Assembly: GCA_941918925.1 (NCBI GenBank)
Contig: OW799233.1
Coordinates: 175,553,235 to 175,617,234, forward strand
Length of the DNA stretch: 64,000 bases
Reading direction: 5' to 3'
From: Phyto melanocephala
Lineage: Eukaryota; Arthropoda; Insecta; Diptera; Rhinophoridae
Translations under genes and position numbers: made by a program
In this document: piece by piece, positions 1 to 11,100 of the stretch
Numbering within the stretch: the first letter of the stretch is position 1
Layout: each line of letters begins with the position of its first letter
The notes under the pieces: model-generated
Databases searched by the model: none
Told to the model about the DNA's origin: nothing
The model's input: the letters and a program-made list of their open reading frames with translations, nothing else

Positions 1-339
1 AGACGACAGCCGCGGCAATAAGGTATAATTAAAACAATTAAGTTTTTAATAACATATTTGTAGATATAAATAAGTACAAATCAACTTTAAGCTATTAATG
101 GAAGAATGGAATTAAGGCAGAATCGACCACAGCTATAGAATGAATTAAATTAAGTAGCCACTAAAGGACTAACGTTATAAAGAATTTAATCTTTAGAATC
201 ACAATGGAAATCTTTACAAGGCACAGTATACTGACTGTAGTTGTTGTAGTTGTAGAAATTGGGTAATTCGAATTACTTTATTACTTATTGATAGACTAAA
301 AAAGTATTTCGAAATATTTTTATCCCTAACCTATAACTT
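1..339. other. Non-coding DNA, probably Rab1 intron
   Basis: AT-rich with no ORF. The missing last Rab1 exons (SAK motif, Cys-Cys tail) are not found here, so this belongs to the intron left of the exon ending at 2128. I see nothing else in it. Confidence 0.4.
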
Positions 340-1740
340 GTCTCTTTTTATACCACCACCAAAAAGAAATGTGGGGGTATATTCATTTTGTCATTCCGTT
401 TGTAACACATCGAAATATTAATTTGTGGCCCCATAAAGTATATACTTTCTGCATCAGGGTTTAATTTTATGACGATCTAGCTATGCCCATCCGTCTGTCC
501 ATCTGTTAAAAGCACGATAGAGGTCGGACCGAAAAAGCTAGGTGCTCAAATATTTCCAGAATATTTCTTATACACAATGTTTGCTTGCTCTTTAAAATAG
601 GCTTAATCGGAGTTTTAGGAAGAGAGTTATAGTTCGTATTGCAAGATTAGGTAAAAAAACCATGTCCTTCCAACATTGAATAAAATGCAATTGTGTTCAA
701 ATGCATTAACGTAGAGCCATGAAACTTCGAATGTATATTTCCTGAGTAAAAAAAATATTTTCTTCGAAAATTGCTTAAATCTATTAGTTATGAAAGTAGT
801 TATAGATCAAAATGAACTTAAATTTATACCGCACAGTGTATTTTTGGTATATTTAAAATTTAAAACGTAATAAAATTGACAAAATGAATGAATTTGAAAT
901 TTTGCAGACATTGCTTTTTGGTCAAAGACTTTGTTCTAACGGAAAATAAATGTAACACGCCCACTTCCCATATAACGATTTATATTAAATTCATATAATT
1001 TCTCTATGTATAAAGATTTTGGAAGAAAAAAGGACTCTATATTTAAATATCTGAGTTGAGTTTATTGGCAGAAACTATTTTGACACGCCTACTATAGCGC
1101 CCACTTTTTACGTTATCTGCTGTTAATGAAATTTAAAAGCTTATAAAACCAACAAAATTAGAGGTATAATGATGAAATTTCGTACTTATAGCTTTCTAGG
1201 CATTCCCTTCCTACCACGCCTACCTCTCATATAATTTTTATCTTAAATTCATATCTGTGGCTTGGTGCTAAAAGGGCCAATGTCACTTTTTTGCTCTTTT
1301 GAGTTAATCATTGCATTAGATTTGTTTTCTTGCTCTATTTCATTATGGTAAAACAGCTAAGTCATACTTAACCCAGAACAGCGTCATAAATAAAATGCTG
1401 GCCAATGTCACTATGAAAGAACCTATAAAAGTTAAAGTTCAATTCCAATTTTCTCAAAAGTAAATATTTTAACATTGATATTTAGATAGATAGATATTTA
1501 GATCCAAGCCACAGATATATATGTGGAAGAATAAAGGACTTTATTGAAATATTTATTTATTTATTAGCAGAAACTATATTGACACGCCTACTTTAATGCC
1601 CACTTTAATTAAAAGACTTAACTTACGAAAATATTTTACTAGCATATCGAATACGAGATTATATCATAGCGATTATAACAAAATAATAAATTTTGTGCTA
1701 TAGAAGTACATTAAATTGGTAGTGGGTATACAAAATTCGA
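340..1740 (+). repeat. Dispersed repeat with GTCATTCCGTTTG and GTCCGTCTGTCC motifs, interrupted by a MITE
   Basis: Starts near GGGGGTATATTCATTTTGTC, continues through CCCCATAAAGTATATAC and a GTCTGTCCATCTG stretch. Internal units containing ACACGCC(C/T)ACT then recur near 955, 1082, 1215 and 1580. It is a different subfamily from the CTTG-ended element below, because it carries AACACATCGAAATAT after the first motif. Copies like this are common in calyptrate genomes. No coding capacity is seen. Confidence 0.6.
1253..1516. mobile_element. 264-bp MITE with 13-bp perfect inverted ends
   Basis: Ends are ATCTGTGGCTTGG and its exact reverse complement CCAAGCCACAGAT. Flanking sequence on the two sides joins into the repeat unit seen uninterrupted at about 990-1040, which shows the insertion directly. 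The flanks are AT-rich (CAT before, ATAT after), so any target duplication is 2-4 bp and unclear. No ORF. Confidence 0.65.
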
Positions 1741-2127
1741 AATCTATAAAACAAATTAAGTACATTAAAAGCTTATTGAGCACTGGTAACGATTAAATCT
1801 TAAGAGGATATATTTTCTGGGAAAACAGCATATTGCAATTTTTCCATTTTTACACAATTGTGCTTTTGGTACAGGGTTTAGTATCGGTTGCAGACCAAAG
1901 GTGTTAACCATACTTTTATAAGTATTCCGCGATTCCATGATATCTGTAGTTATTACAACATTTCACTTAGAATACGGAAAAGAATGGATTATTACTAATT
2001 GTATTTCTGGCAATGAATGTTTAATGACAAAAATCTTTAATATAAAAAATAATAATAATATAAGCCGACCCTAATCAACATACAAATTTATTAAATACTC
2101 GAATAAAATTAAAGAAAAAAAACTTAC
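1741..2127. other. Rab1 intron DNA downstream of the last visible exon
   Basis: AT-rich. The donor GTAAG of the exon ending at 2128 lies at 2127-2123. No other feature is seen. Confidence 0.4.
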
Positions 2128-5100
2128 CGCAGCTGTAGTATGATCAACCACCTTTTTGGTGGTTAAATCACTTTTGTTGCCAACCAACAACTTATTGACA
2201 TTTTCACATGCATATCGTTCAATTTCTTCTAGCCATTGTTTAACATTATTAAACGATTCTTGATCCGTACAATCGTAAACGACAATAATACCGTGAGCAC
2301 CTCTGTAATAAGAAGATGTTATAGTACGAAAACGCTCCTGACCAGCAGTATCCCACTAAAAAATATAAAAAACAGTTTTATTAATTAAAAGCCTTTTTAA
2401 AACTAGCAAAAACAAAAGCAAAAAAAAAACTTACAATTTGAAGTTTTATAGTTTTGCCATCCAGTTCTATAGTTCTAATTTTCTGTAACAGAAAAGATAT
2501 TGAAATTAGTTATAATACAAATAACTAGTTTAAAGTTAAACAAAATATACTTACAAAATCCACACCAATTGTGCTAATATAACTTTCTGTATATGTGTCG
2601 TCAGCAAATCGCAATAAAAGACATGATTTTCCTACACCTGAATCACCAATCAAAAGTAATTTAAAAAGGTAATCGCTGCAAAACAAAATAAATGGTTAAT
2701 CCTTATAGATTTTTCTCTCGTGAAAAATTAAACAGTGTTTTTAATAATAACAATAACAACTATATCTATGGCAAATAATATTACACTTCTCACTCTGCAC
2801 TATCTGGTATAAATTGGGTAAATTCTGCAAAACCTTGCGCAAAATATACGTTTAATTGTGATGTCAATCTTTGGAAAAAATACTTTTTTATATGAAAAAT
2901 ATAATGTAAATGTAAAAACACCGTAAATACTAATAAATAAGGTAACAGCAAAACAAAACATTTATTTGTTAACACACATTAGTAAAATAACATATTTTCA
3001 CGTTTTGACAGATTAAAAGTGGTGACATGAATACCTTTATTACATTTTTTTAAAAGAGAGAAATATTTACATTTATTTAATAATAAAATGATTATACACA
3101 TGTTATTTTGCATTTTTAAATTTTCTACAAGTAGTATGACTTGATTTTATCTTTAAACACACTCTATTTATATTAAGTTTTATGATTCAACAACAGCACC
3201 ATATTTAAGATAAGAAAAGTAGAATTTTTAAAAGCACGGTGCTGCTTTTCTAAAAATTACTTAGAAATTGACAAGATTACCAGAAAAAAATGTTAAAATT
3301 AGCAGAATAAAAACGTATGTACGTATTCATACATACATGTATGTGTATGTATGTGTTAAGAAAGAAAAACTGTTTTTGATTTATAATTAAAAAATTAAAT
3401 TATTTTATGATTTATATTTTTTTTCATTTTTATTTTGATTATTGATGTAGTTTTAAGTAAAGTTGTAATTACTATGTAATAATTTGTTTTGGCCTTTTTG
3501 GCCTTCTTTTATTACGAATTTGAATAAATAAATAAAATACCAAAAACAGGTTTAAAAACATCAGTCAACGGCACATCCAATAAGTTCTCAAAAAACTATC
3601 TAGACCTGAATGTTTTGCGTTTTAAAATTTACATTCCCGTCAAACAAAGTAAATTAATGATTTGTAGTTTATTATACCCTTCACAAAAAGCTTATGAAAA
3701 TGTTTAAATCGGTTTTTTGAAACAGTGTGTGGTATCAAAATATCATAAATATTCGGGAGCAGATCGGTATTGAAAGTTAGCATAATCGTCTCATCGTCGT
3801 TCATATATTATTGTGTTTATTTTTATACCCTTCACACAGTGAAAAAGGGTATATATAGGTTTGTCATTCCGTGTGAAATTTCTACAATTTTCATTTCCGA
3901 CCCCATAAAGTATATATTTTCTGAGAGCTTATGAATAGAGGAGTCGATTAAGCCCTGACCGTCTGTCCGTCTGTCCGTCTGACCGTCTGTCCGTGTGTAT
4001 GTTGAAATCAACTTTTTGAAGCCCCCCGACATAGGTTGGGTAAGGTATTAAAATATCAGAAATATTCGGGAGTAGATCGGTATTGAAAATCAGAAACATC
4101 GGTACATAAACAACTGAGATATGAGCAAAAACCCACGACCACCTCGATTTTCTTTTCATAAAAACAACATTACAACAACAACATACATACATACAAACGT
4201 GTATACTGGTTAGAGAAAACGTGGCATCGAATCCCAGCTGAGGCAAAAAAATTTTTTTTTAAATTTTTTTAAAATTTTTTTTTTTAATTTTTTTTTTATT
4301 TTTTATTTAATATATTATATATATTTTTATTATTATTTTTTTTTATTTTTTTTTTTTTAATTTTTTTTTATTTTTTTTTGTTTTATATATATTATATACA
4401 GCTGCGGTCAATATAATAGCACCAGACACAAATTATTACTGACTCGGTTTATATCTGCTTAACTGTTGGGCCGATTCAACTCAAAACAAAATAATAGATT
4501 CTTTGATGTTAATGGTTTATTATCATAAGAAAATTATTTGTTTTTTTTTCAAAACTTTGTAATACGCTTATTAATATAAACAAAAAACTTAAAAACGACA
4601 CAGTCAAAATAATAGCACTTCAGTTAATTTTTAACAAAAATTCGTGGTTCTTCTTAAAATAAATCAAAAATTAAACTCAGATATCTTGTAGATAAGTTAA
4701 TTGTGTAGTTTCAATACTTTGTCGCGTGCCCTTTGTTGGCTATTACCGCGGCACAACGCCTTCCCATGGAATCCACTAAATGCTGGCATCTTTCAACTTT
4801 GATAGAACTCCAAATTTTTTGCACAGCCTCCCAGAGCCCTTCAACGCTTGTTGGTTTTATTGTAGATACACCCTTCTTTATGTCAGTCCACAGATTTTCA
4901 ATAGGGTTCAAATCTGGGGACTGTGCAGGCCACTCCATTACATTGATAGAGTTATCGTTGAACCATTTTTTTGCCATTTTGCTAGTGTGTTTGGGGTCAT
5001 TGTCTTGTTGAAAGACCCACACCAGCGGCATTTCGTAGGAAGCATACGGTAGCATAACTTCATCAAGGATTTTTACATAAACCGATGAATCCATAACGGT

Positions 5101-8100
5101 TTTGATCCAATATATAGGACCCACACCTTGATACGAGAAGCAGCCCCATACCATAATACTATGACCTCCATGTTTAATAGTTTTTGATGTGAATTGTGGC
5201 TTGTATTCGCTGTTAGGTGGCCTACGGACGAAACATCTGGAACCCTTTCCCCCAAAAAGAACAATTTTGGATTCGTCAGTCCATAGCACATTTCTCCATT
5301 TTTCCTTTGGCCAATTTAGATGTGCTTTAGCAAAAGATATGCGTTTAGCAACATGCTTAGAGGAAAGGAGCGGCACTTTTCGAGGACTACAGGCATTGAG
5401 GCTGTTGTCTCGAAGTCTGCGGCGAATAGTTTCCACGCTTGCCGGCACATTTAATGTTTTTTTGAGCTCCGTAGCTGTCATAAATGGATTTGCTTTAGTC
5501 GTCCGTACTAACCGTTTTATCATTAAGGGTGACAAAACTCGCTTCCTACCACGGGATTCAACTTTTTGCTGATATCTTAGGGCATTTATTATCATTTTAT
5601 TGGAACAGCCCAGCAATTCCCTTATTTGGGAATACGATTTACCCTCGGACGCAAATTTTTTTATTAGTTCACGTTTTTCCGGCGAACAATGCTTTCCGCG
5701 ACCCATAACTGTACAATTTTTAAAAAAATATTACGCAATTTTATAGAAAGTATATTAAAAAATATTTATTACCTGTCGTTTTCACTTTTTTTCACAAAAT
5801 TTTGCAAAACAAATTTAAAAAAGCCTACTGGTGCTATTTTATTAACTGCACGAAATGAAAGGTGTTGACAAAAGATCTTTTATAACTGATTAACAGTAAC
5901 GAAATTTGACAATTAATGCACACACTCTGAGATAGCATAAAAAATGTAACTGTTATTTACACTCAAAAAAATTATATAATAAATAGGTGAAATTTTTACA
6001 TCTTTTGAATCAGAATATTGCAACTGGTGCTATTATATTGACCGGCACTGTATGTATATAATAATTTTTTTTTTTTTAATTTTTTTTTTAAATTTTTTTT
6101 TTTATTTTTTATTTTTTTTTTTGTTTTTTTAACATACATACGTGAATTTACTGTTATTGCATGACTACACGTTGTGAAGGGTATATAAGATTCGGCACGG
6201 CCGAATATAGCGCTTTTACTTGTTTTATTTTTTATTTATTTATTTATTTATTCATAATTCAATAGTAACAATTAATGTTGCCTCAGCGTCTTTCTGAGTT
6301 ATAAACAAATAAAGACGACTGCTCCTGTTTTTTATCATATTTTTACCACAAAAATTTAAATTTTGTAGGCCTAGGTTAATTTACAGACATGTAAATTTAT
6401 AATATCCGTAGATAAATTTATGAGTTTTTATCTACGGATATTCGTGGAAAGTTTTAGACAGAACGTCACTAATCAGCAAAAATTATTTGGGAAAATATAT
6501 ATGTATGTATACTTTATAATATATCAAATATTTTAAGCTCCTTAATAATTTGTGGACACGTTAAAGACACCAATTATAAGTCGTTGTCTCTAAAATTATT
6601 TCTGAAATAAACTAACAAATTGGTTTGAAACTAAGTTAGTTAGAAGCGCCAACAAAATACAACTACTTACAACTTACAAACGAAAATCGAAAAATTTTAA
6701 ATCCAAAAAGGGGTTTAATCAATTTATACTATATGGGTCATATTTAATATTTAAAAATGTACCCCCTTATTCCCAGCCAATTATGGCGTCAAATGAAAGG
6801 GTTTGACTAGTAGAATTAAGTAAAACATTAAAAAAGTGTAAAATCCAAGATGACGTCTCAAACAAAATGGCGGGAATTTTTGTTTTTTAACCTTATCGAA
6901 ATATAAATAAAGGGTCCGCCATCTAACGTTTTTCTTTTCAACTAGTGCTTATTTCGTGAATGGTAACACTTAGCTCATGTCTGATTTGACAGATAATTAG
7001 TTTTATCCTTCCGCTGAACGAATATGGTTGTGTATACGTTTGAACAACGCTGGGAAATATTGCGACATTACTTTGGCAGATTTTGCCAAAAAATATCATC
7101 TTTTTAGATGAAGCTCATTTTGATCTTGACGGCTATGTAAACAAACAAAATTGTCGCATTTGGGGAACAGAAATCCCACACGCATACATTGAAAAGCCGA
7201 TACACCCAAAACGAGTCACTGTTTGGTACGGATTTTGGTCCAGAGGCATAATTGGGCCATTTTTCTTCGAAAATTAGCAGGGAGTGGCCGTAGTCAATGG
7301 CGATCGTTATCGGGCCATGTTGAACGAATTTTTGTTCACAAAAATTGAAGAGGAGGATATTGGCAACATTTGGTTTCAACAGAACGGTGCTACGTGCCAC
7401 ACAGCCGAAGCTACACTTTTTTTTATAGCATTTTCAAAAAAAAAAGTTATTTGGCGGACCCTTTATATATATATAAAACAATATAAAATTTTCTTATTTT
7501 TAATTATTAGAAATTTAATAATAAAATGAACTAGAGCCAAACTAAAAATTAATAAAGACAATAAAGACAATTTTAAAATTAAAGATGGCATTGGAAATCG
7601 AAGCTTAGCGACGATGTGATCATTATGCCTACATGACGGTGAATGATATTATCAGATTCGGCACGGCCTACATTTTATTTTTTTCTTTAATTTAGCCAAT
7701 ACTTTTTTAACTCACTTTTTATTTGAATGAATACTTTTACAAGAAAAACAACAACTTGGAATTCACTGAATTAAATTAATTACAACAACAAAGTAAGTCT
7801 ATTAAAATATTTAACAAGTCCATAAAAATTGTATTAAAAAAAAAAATTTTTTTAAATATATAAAGAAATAAACCTAGTAATATCTGAACATATTCAAAAA
7901 CTTTGTACAACAAACCGAGAGGGAGAACTTTAAAACTTTTCGAATACGTTGATCGACCAGACTTAAACGTTATTTGTACCACATTGTAATTTTTTTTGCT
8001 CTTCATTCGTTTGTATTTTCCAACATATTTTTTAATATTTTATGAAACCTTATAAATAGGAATATCGATAGAACAATGTTCATCTGTCCGTTGAAATCAA

Positions 8101-11100
8101 TTTTTTTTAAAATTCAATGTGTAGCACTAATCTGCATATATTATTAATATTTGATGGAAATATTCGGCAGTGACTATTTCTGAACTGAAAGCCAGCACAA
8201 TCTCTGCATATCTTGCCAAGATATAGCAATAAAATACGATTGCCCCTTTGTTCCCATATTTTTATTAGAAGTACACATAAAAAATGTATGATGGTATGAG
8301 TCAAGCCTATTAATTAAAAGTTTACCCCATTAAACTCCCTTAATGTTAAAATAAAAAATAAAAGAGAATGCAGTAGACTATAAAGAAGCTGCAAGCTGAC
8401 ATCTAAAAAATTATAGTTGAAATCCCATATTATTGGTATCAAACAAAAGAGTCTAGAATACAAAAAACTATAAAAAAATGTAAAATTTTAATTACATCTT
8501 GAATTTATAATGAATCTTTTTGAATTGTCTATATTTACATATTTTTTATTTGTTCAACTAGAAGTTCGAATTACTACTACTACTATTCTTCTTTTAGTTA
8601 CAAAATTGAATAAATAAATAATAATGTGCAGTCACTTGATCAATCTAAAAGTCGCGGAAAAACACCAACTAAAAAAACTGCTTACACATCCTGAAACTAT
8701 TGAATACTGTAGTTTAAATCAGTACAAGAACAGAGCAACTAAGTATAAACCAAGTTAACAAAACTTTAGATTTTGCGTAAATAAATTTGATAACTTTAAT
8801 TAACAATAACCCTCCGATGTCTGACTGACACCTAGCTAAAAATTTGATAAAAATCACCAACAAAAAAATCCCATACTTTCATTATTTTCGAAGGACAGCT
8901 AAATTATTTCATATCGTCTGAATGTATTATGACATTAAATTAAAATGTTTTGTATAATAGCTTTTGAATTAAAATTAATATACGGTTGCAGAATTTAAAG
9001 TGTTTATCAATGATTTTTTTAACTTATCCCTTAGTAACAACAGATTTCTTTTATAATTCTGTATAAGGCAAAGTTTAAATTTGTCTTAAGGTTATAAAAT
9101 ATTGATACTAAGATGAAAGATATCTCAAGTAAACGATAAGGCATTTGCAAATATAGTAGACAAATTACCAAAAATTATTATTTGTATTATTATTATTTGT
9201 ATTTTTTAAAAGTTGAATGCACTGAAAGCAGAAATAAAAATTATAATTTGGGAGCATATTTAGTTGTATATATAAGGGATTCCTTGTTTTATTATTTATT
9301 TATTTTGTAATTATTTGCTCATTTATACTTAAGTTTGTGTAAATTGTTATTACATATTTCTACAGTCTTTAAAAATGTTAAAGCAGTTTATTAGAGATCT
9401 TAAATATAAGTTAAAAAAATATATTGTTTGCCTTTTGAGAGGTGAGTTACAAGTATAATTTTTTACCTAAACTAAGTTATATTTCTTTGAAGGTGTACAT
9501 ATTTATTTAGGTAGCCTGCAATTAGGCCAAATTAATGTTACATAGCTAATAAAAATCTAAGTTCTAAGTCAAATAAAAATCAGATGTATATTTATAATGA
9601 TAGTTTAAACACATACATAAGTTCCCCAGTCTTATATTCAAATGTAGATAAAAAAACAAATGGTAAGTAAATATTAAAGGTCCAATTAAAGGCAGAAAGC
9701 TCAAAAAATATAAATTAGATGAGAACCAAGATCACAAGTTTAGGAAATAGTAATAAAGTAGAATAATAAAAAAGGTTCAAAACAGTAAAAAAAAAACTGA
9801 GACATCAAAATAGCATACGCCAACCTTCTCCCTACATGGAATGGTAAAAACAAATTAATACAATAAATTTTACACAAAGAATCCTAAATTCTGCAAGACT
9901 TATAATTAACAAAGGTTAGAGTCAAGAAGTAGCCTAAGGCATTTATGATGATTAGTAAGATAAATAATTTGTTTACCCAATAAATATCTAAATCGCCGAA
10001 AAAAAAACGATTTTTAGAACAAAACATAAGCAACTTTTAACGAATTAACGACATTTCTTTGCATAACATGTTCAAAACAAGAATAAATACCTATTGTATT
10101 CAAAAATTTCAATAATTCTTTTTTTTTATATATTAAACAAAAAAACATCATCAGCATATACATATGTATGTACATAAGCCGGAATTTTTACAACAAGAAA
10201 GGTCATTTATAAAAAATATGAATAATAGTGGACCTAAAATGTTAGGTATAAACATACTACAAAACATTTAAACTGCATTTTGCTTCTAAAAGATTATTTC
10301 AAAAGTAGCCACTAATAAAAATTAATTTTTAATTATTTTTTTAATTGAATAATGTGGCCTCACATATCGATGCCTCACTTCCTCAACCTGGTAACTTAAA
10401 AAAATACGGTTTTTACTTTTTCATACTAAACGATTGCTATTTTTGTGTTCCATTACTGCAACAACTTATATTATTACTACTAATATACATAAATGTAATC
10501 AATTCCTTAATAATTGCATTTAAACTTTTAACCAAAGACCGAAGTATAAAAAAATTTGCCGTTTTTTTTTTTTCTCTCCTGAAAAGTTATACAGTAGACT
10601 CGCGGTAACAAAAACACTGCCTTACGTGAACACCGGATAAGATGAACATATTTTTTTTACACTGACTACTCTGTAGCGTGAACACAGTGAGAAAGCCTTT
10701 TAACGTGAACAAATATGTCGGTTATCCAAATCGTTTTCATAAAAAGGGGTATCCCCGTAAATGATTGCACAGGTTTAGTTTAGTGCGCGCTGCTGATTTA
10801 GCATGATCTAATCTAAAGTTTTTCGTGAAAAATGTCACAAAAACTACCAAAATTCTAAAGTTAAACTTCTTATGATTGGAAAGGCAAAAAATCCTCGCTC
10901 TTTTAGAAATTTAAAATCTCCTGTGGACTACAATTGATCCAAACCGTAATGGATGACAGCTGCTATTTTTGAAAATTTGTTTAACTATTATTGGCTATTT
11001 AAATTCAACTTGGCAACGTCTTGAAAAGAAAACAGTAGCAAAATGCTGGCTCTTTAGGTAATGAAAAATACTGTGAAGAGGATATGCCATTAGCTTTTTT

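Larger units (their letters stand above)
3673..6222 (+). repeat. Dispersed Helentron/DINE-like element (partial copy then full copy), split by a Tc1 transposon
   Basis: A fragment at 3673-3820 is followed by a full copy at 3825-6222. The 5' end forms a hairpin (TACCCTTCAC ... GTGAAAAAGGGTA). Next come TTTGTCATTCCG, CCCCATAAAGTATATAT, a GTCTGTCC tract, GGGATTCGATG (minus strand) and a long T-rich segment. After the Tc1 insertion the 3' end reads GTGAAGGGTATATAAG, a TTCGGC-ACG-GCCGAA hairpin at 6191-6205 and CTTG at 6219-6222. Subterminal inverted repeats (ATACCCTTCAC / GTGAAGGGTAT) and a 3' hairpin followed by CTTG recur in the other copies. Class assignment to Helentron-type elements is inference. 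Confidence 0.6.
6286..7680 (+). repeat. Dispersed Helentron/DINE-like element, 5'-truncated, carrying a mariner derivative
   Basis: From TTTCTGAGTTATAAACAAATAAAGACGACTG onward it parallels the copy at 49368-50370, including internal units with AAATCCAAGATG(A/G)CG and AAATGGCGG. It ends at 7654-7669 with ATTATCAGATTCGGCACGGCC, and the last bases of the hairpin are lost. It is broken at 6908 by the mariner derivative. No coding sequence. Confidence 0.55.

Noticed and set aside
1..2127. Search for the last Rab1 exons (SAK motif, Cys-Cys tail)
   Set aside because: No frame with these motifs is present, so they must be left of the window.
3832..4246. Minus-strand frames of 66 and 105 codons, with a relative at 39629-39913 ([20 protein letters not shown])
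   Set aside because: They are translations of the dispersed repeat, including its GTCTGTCC tract, and recur wherever the repeat does. They have no domain and end in microsatellite.
4733..5572. Several frames overlapping the Tc1 transposase in other frames
   Set aside because: Shadow frames of the intact 331-codon transposase.
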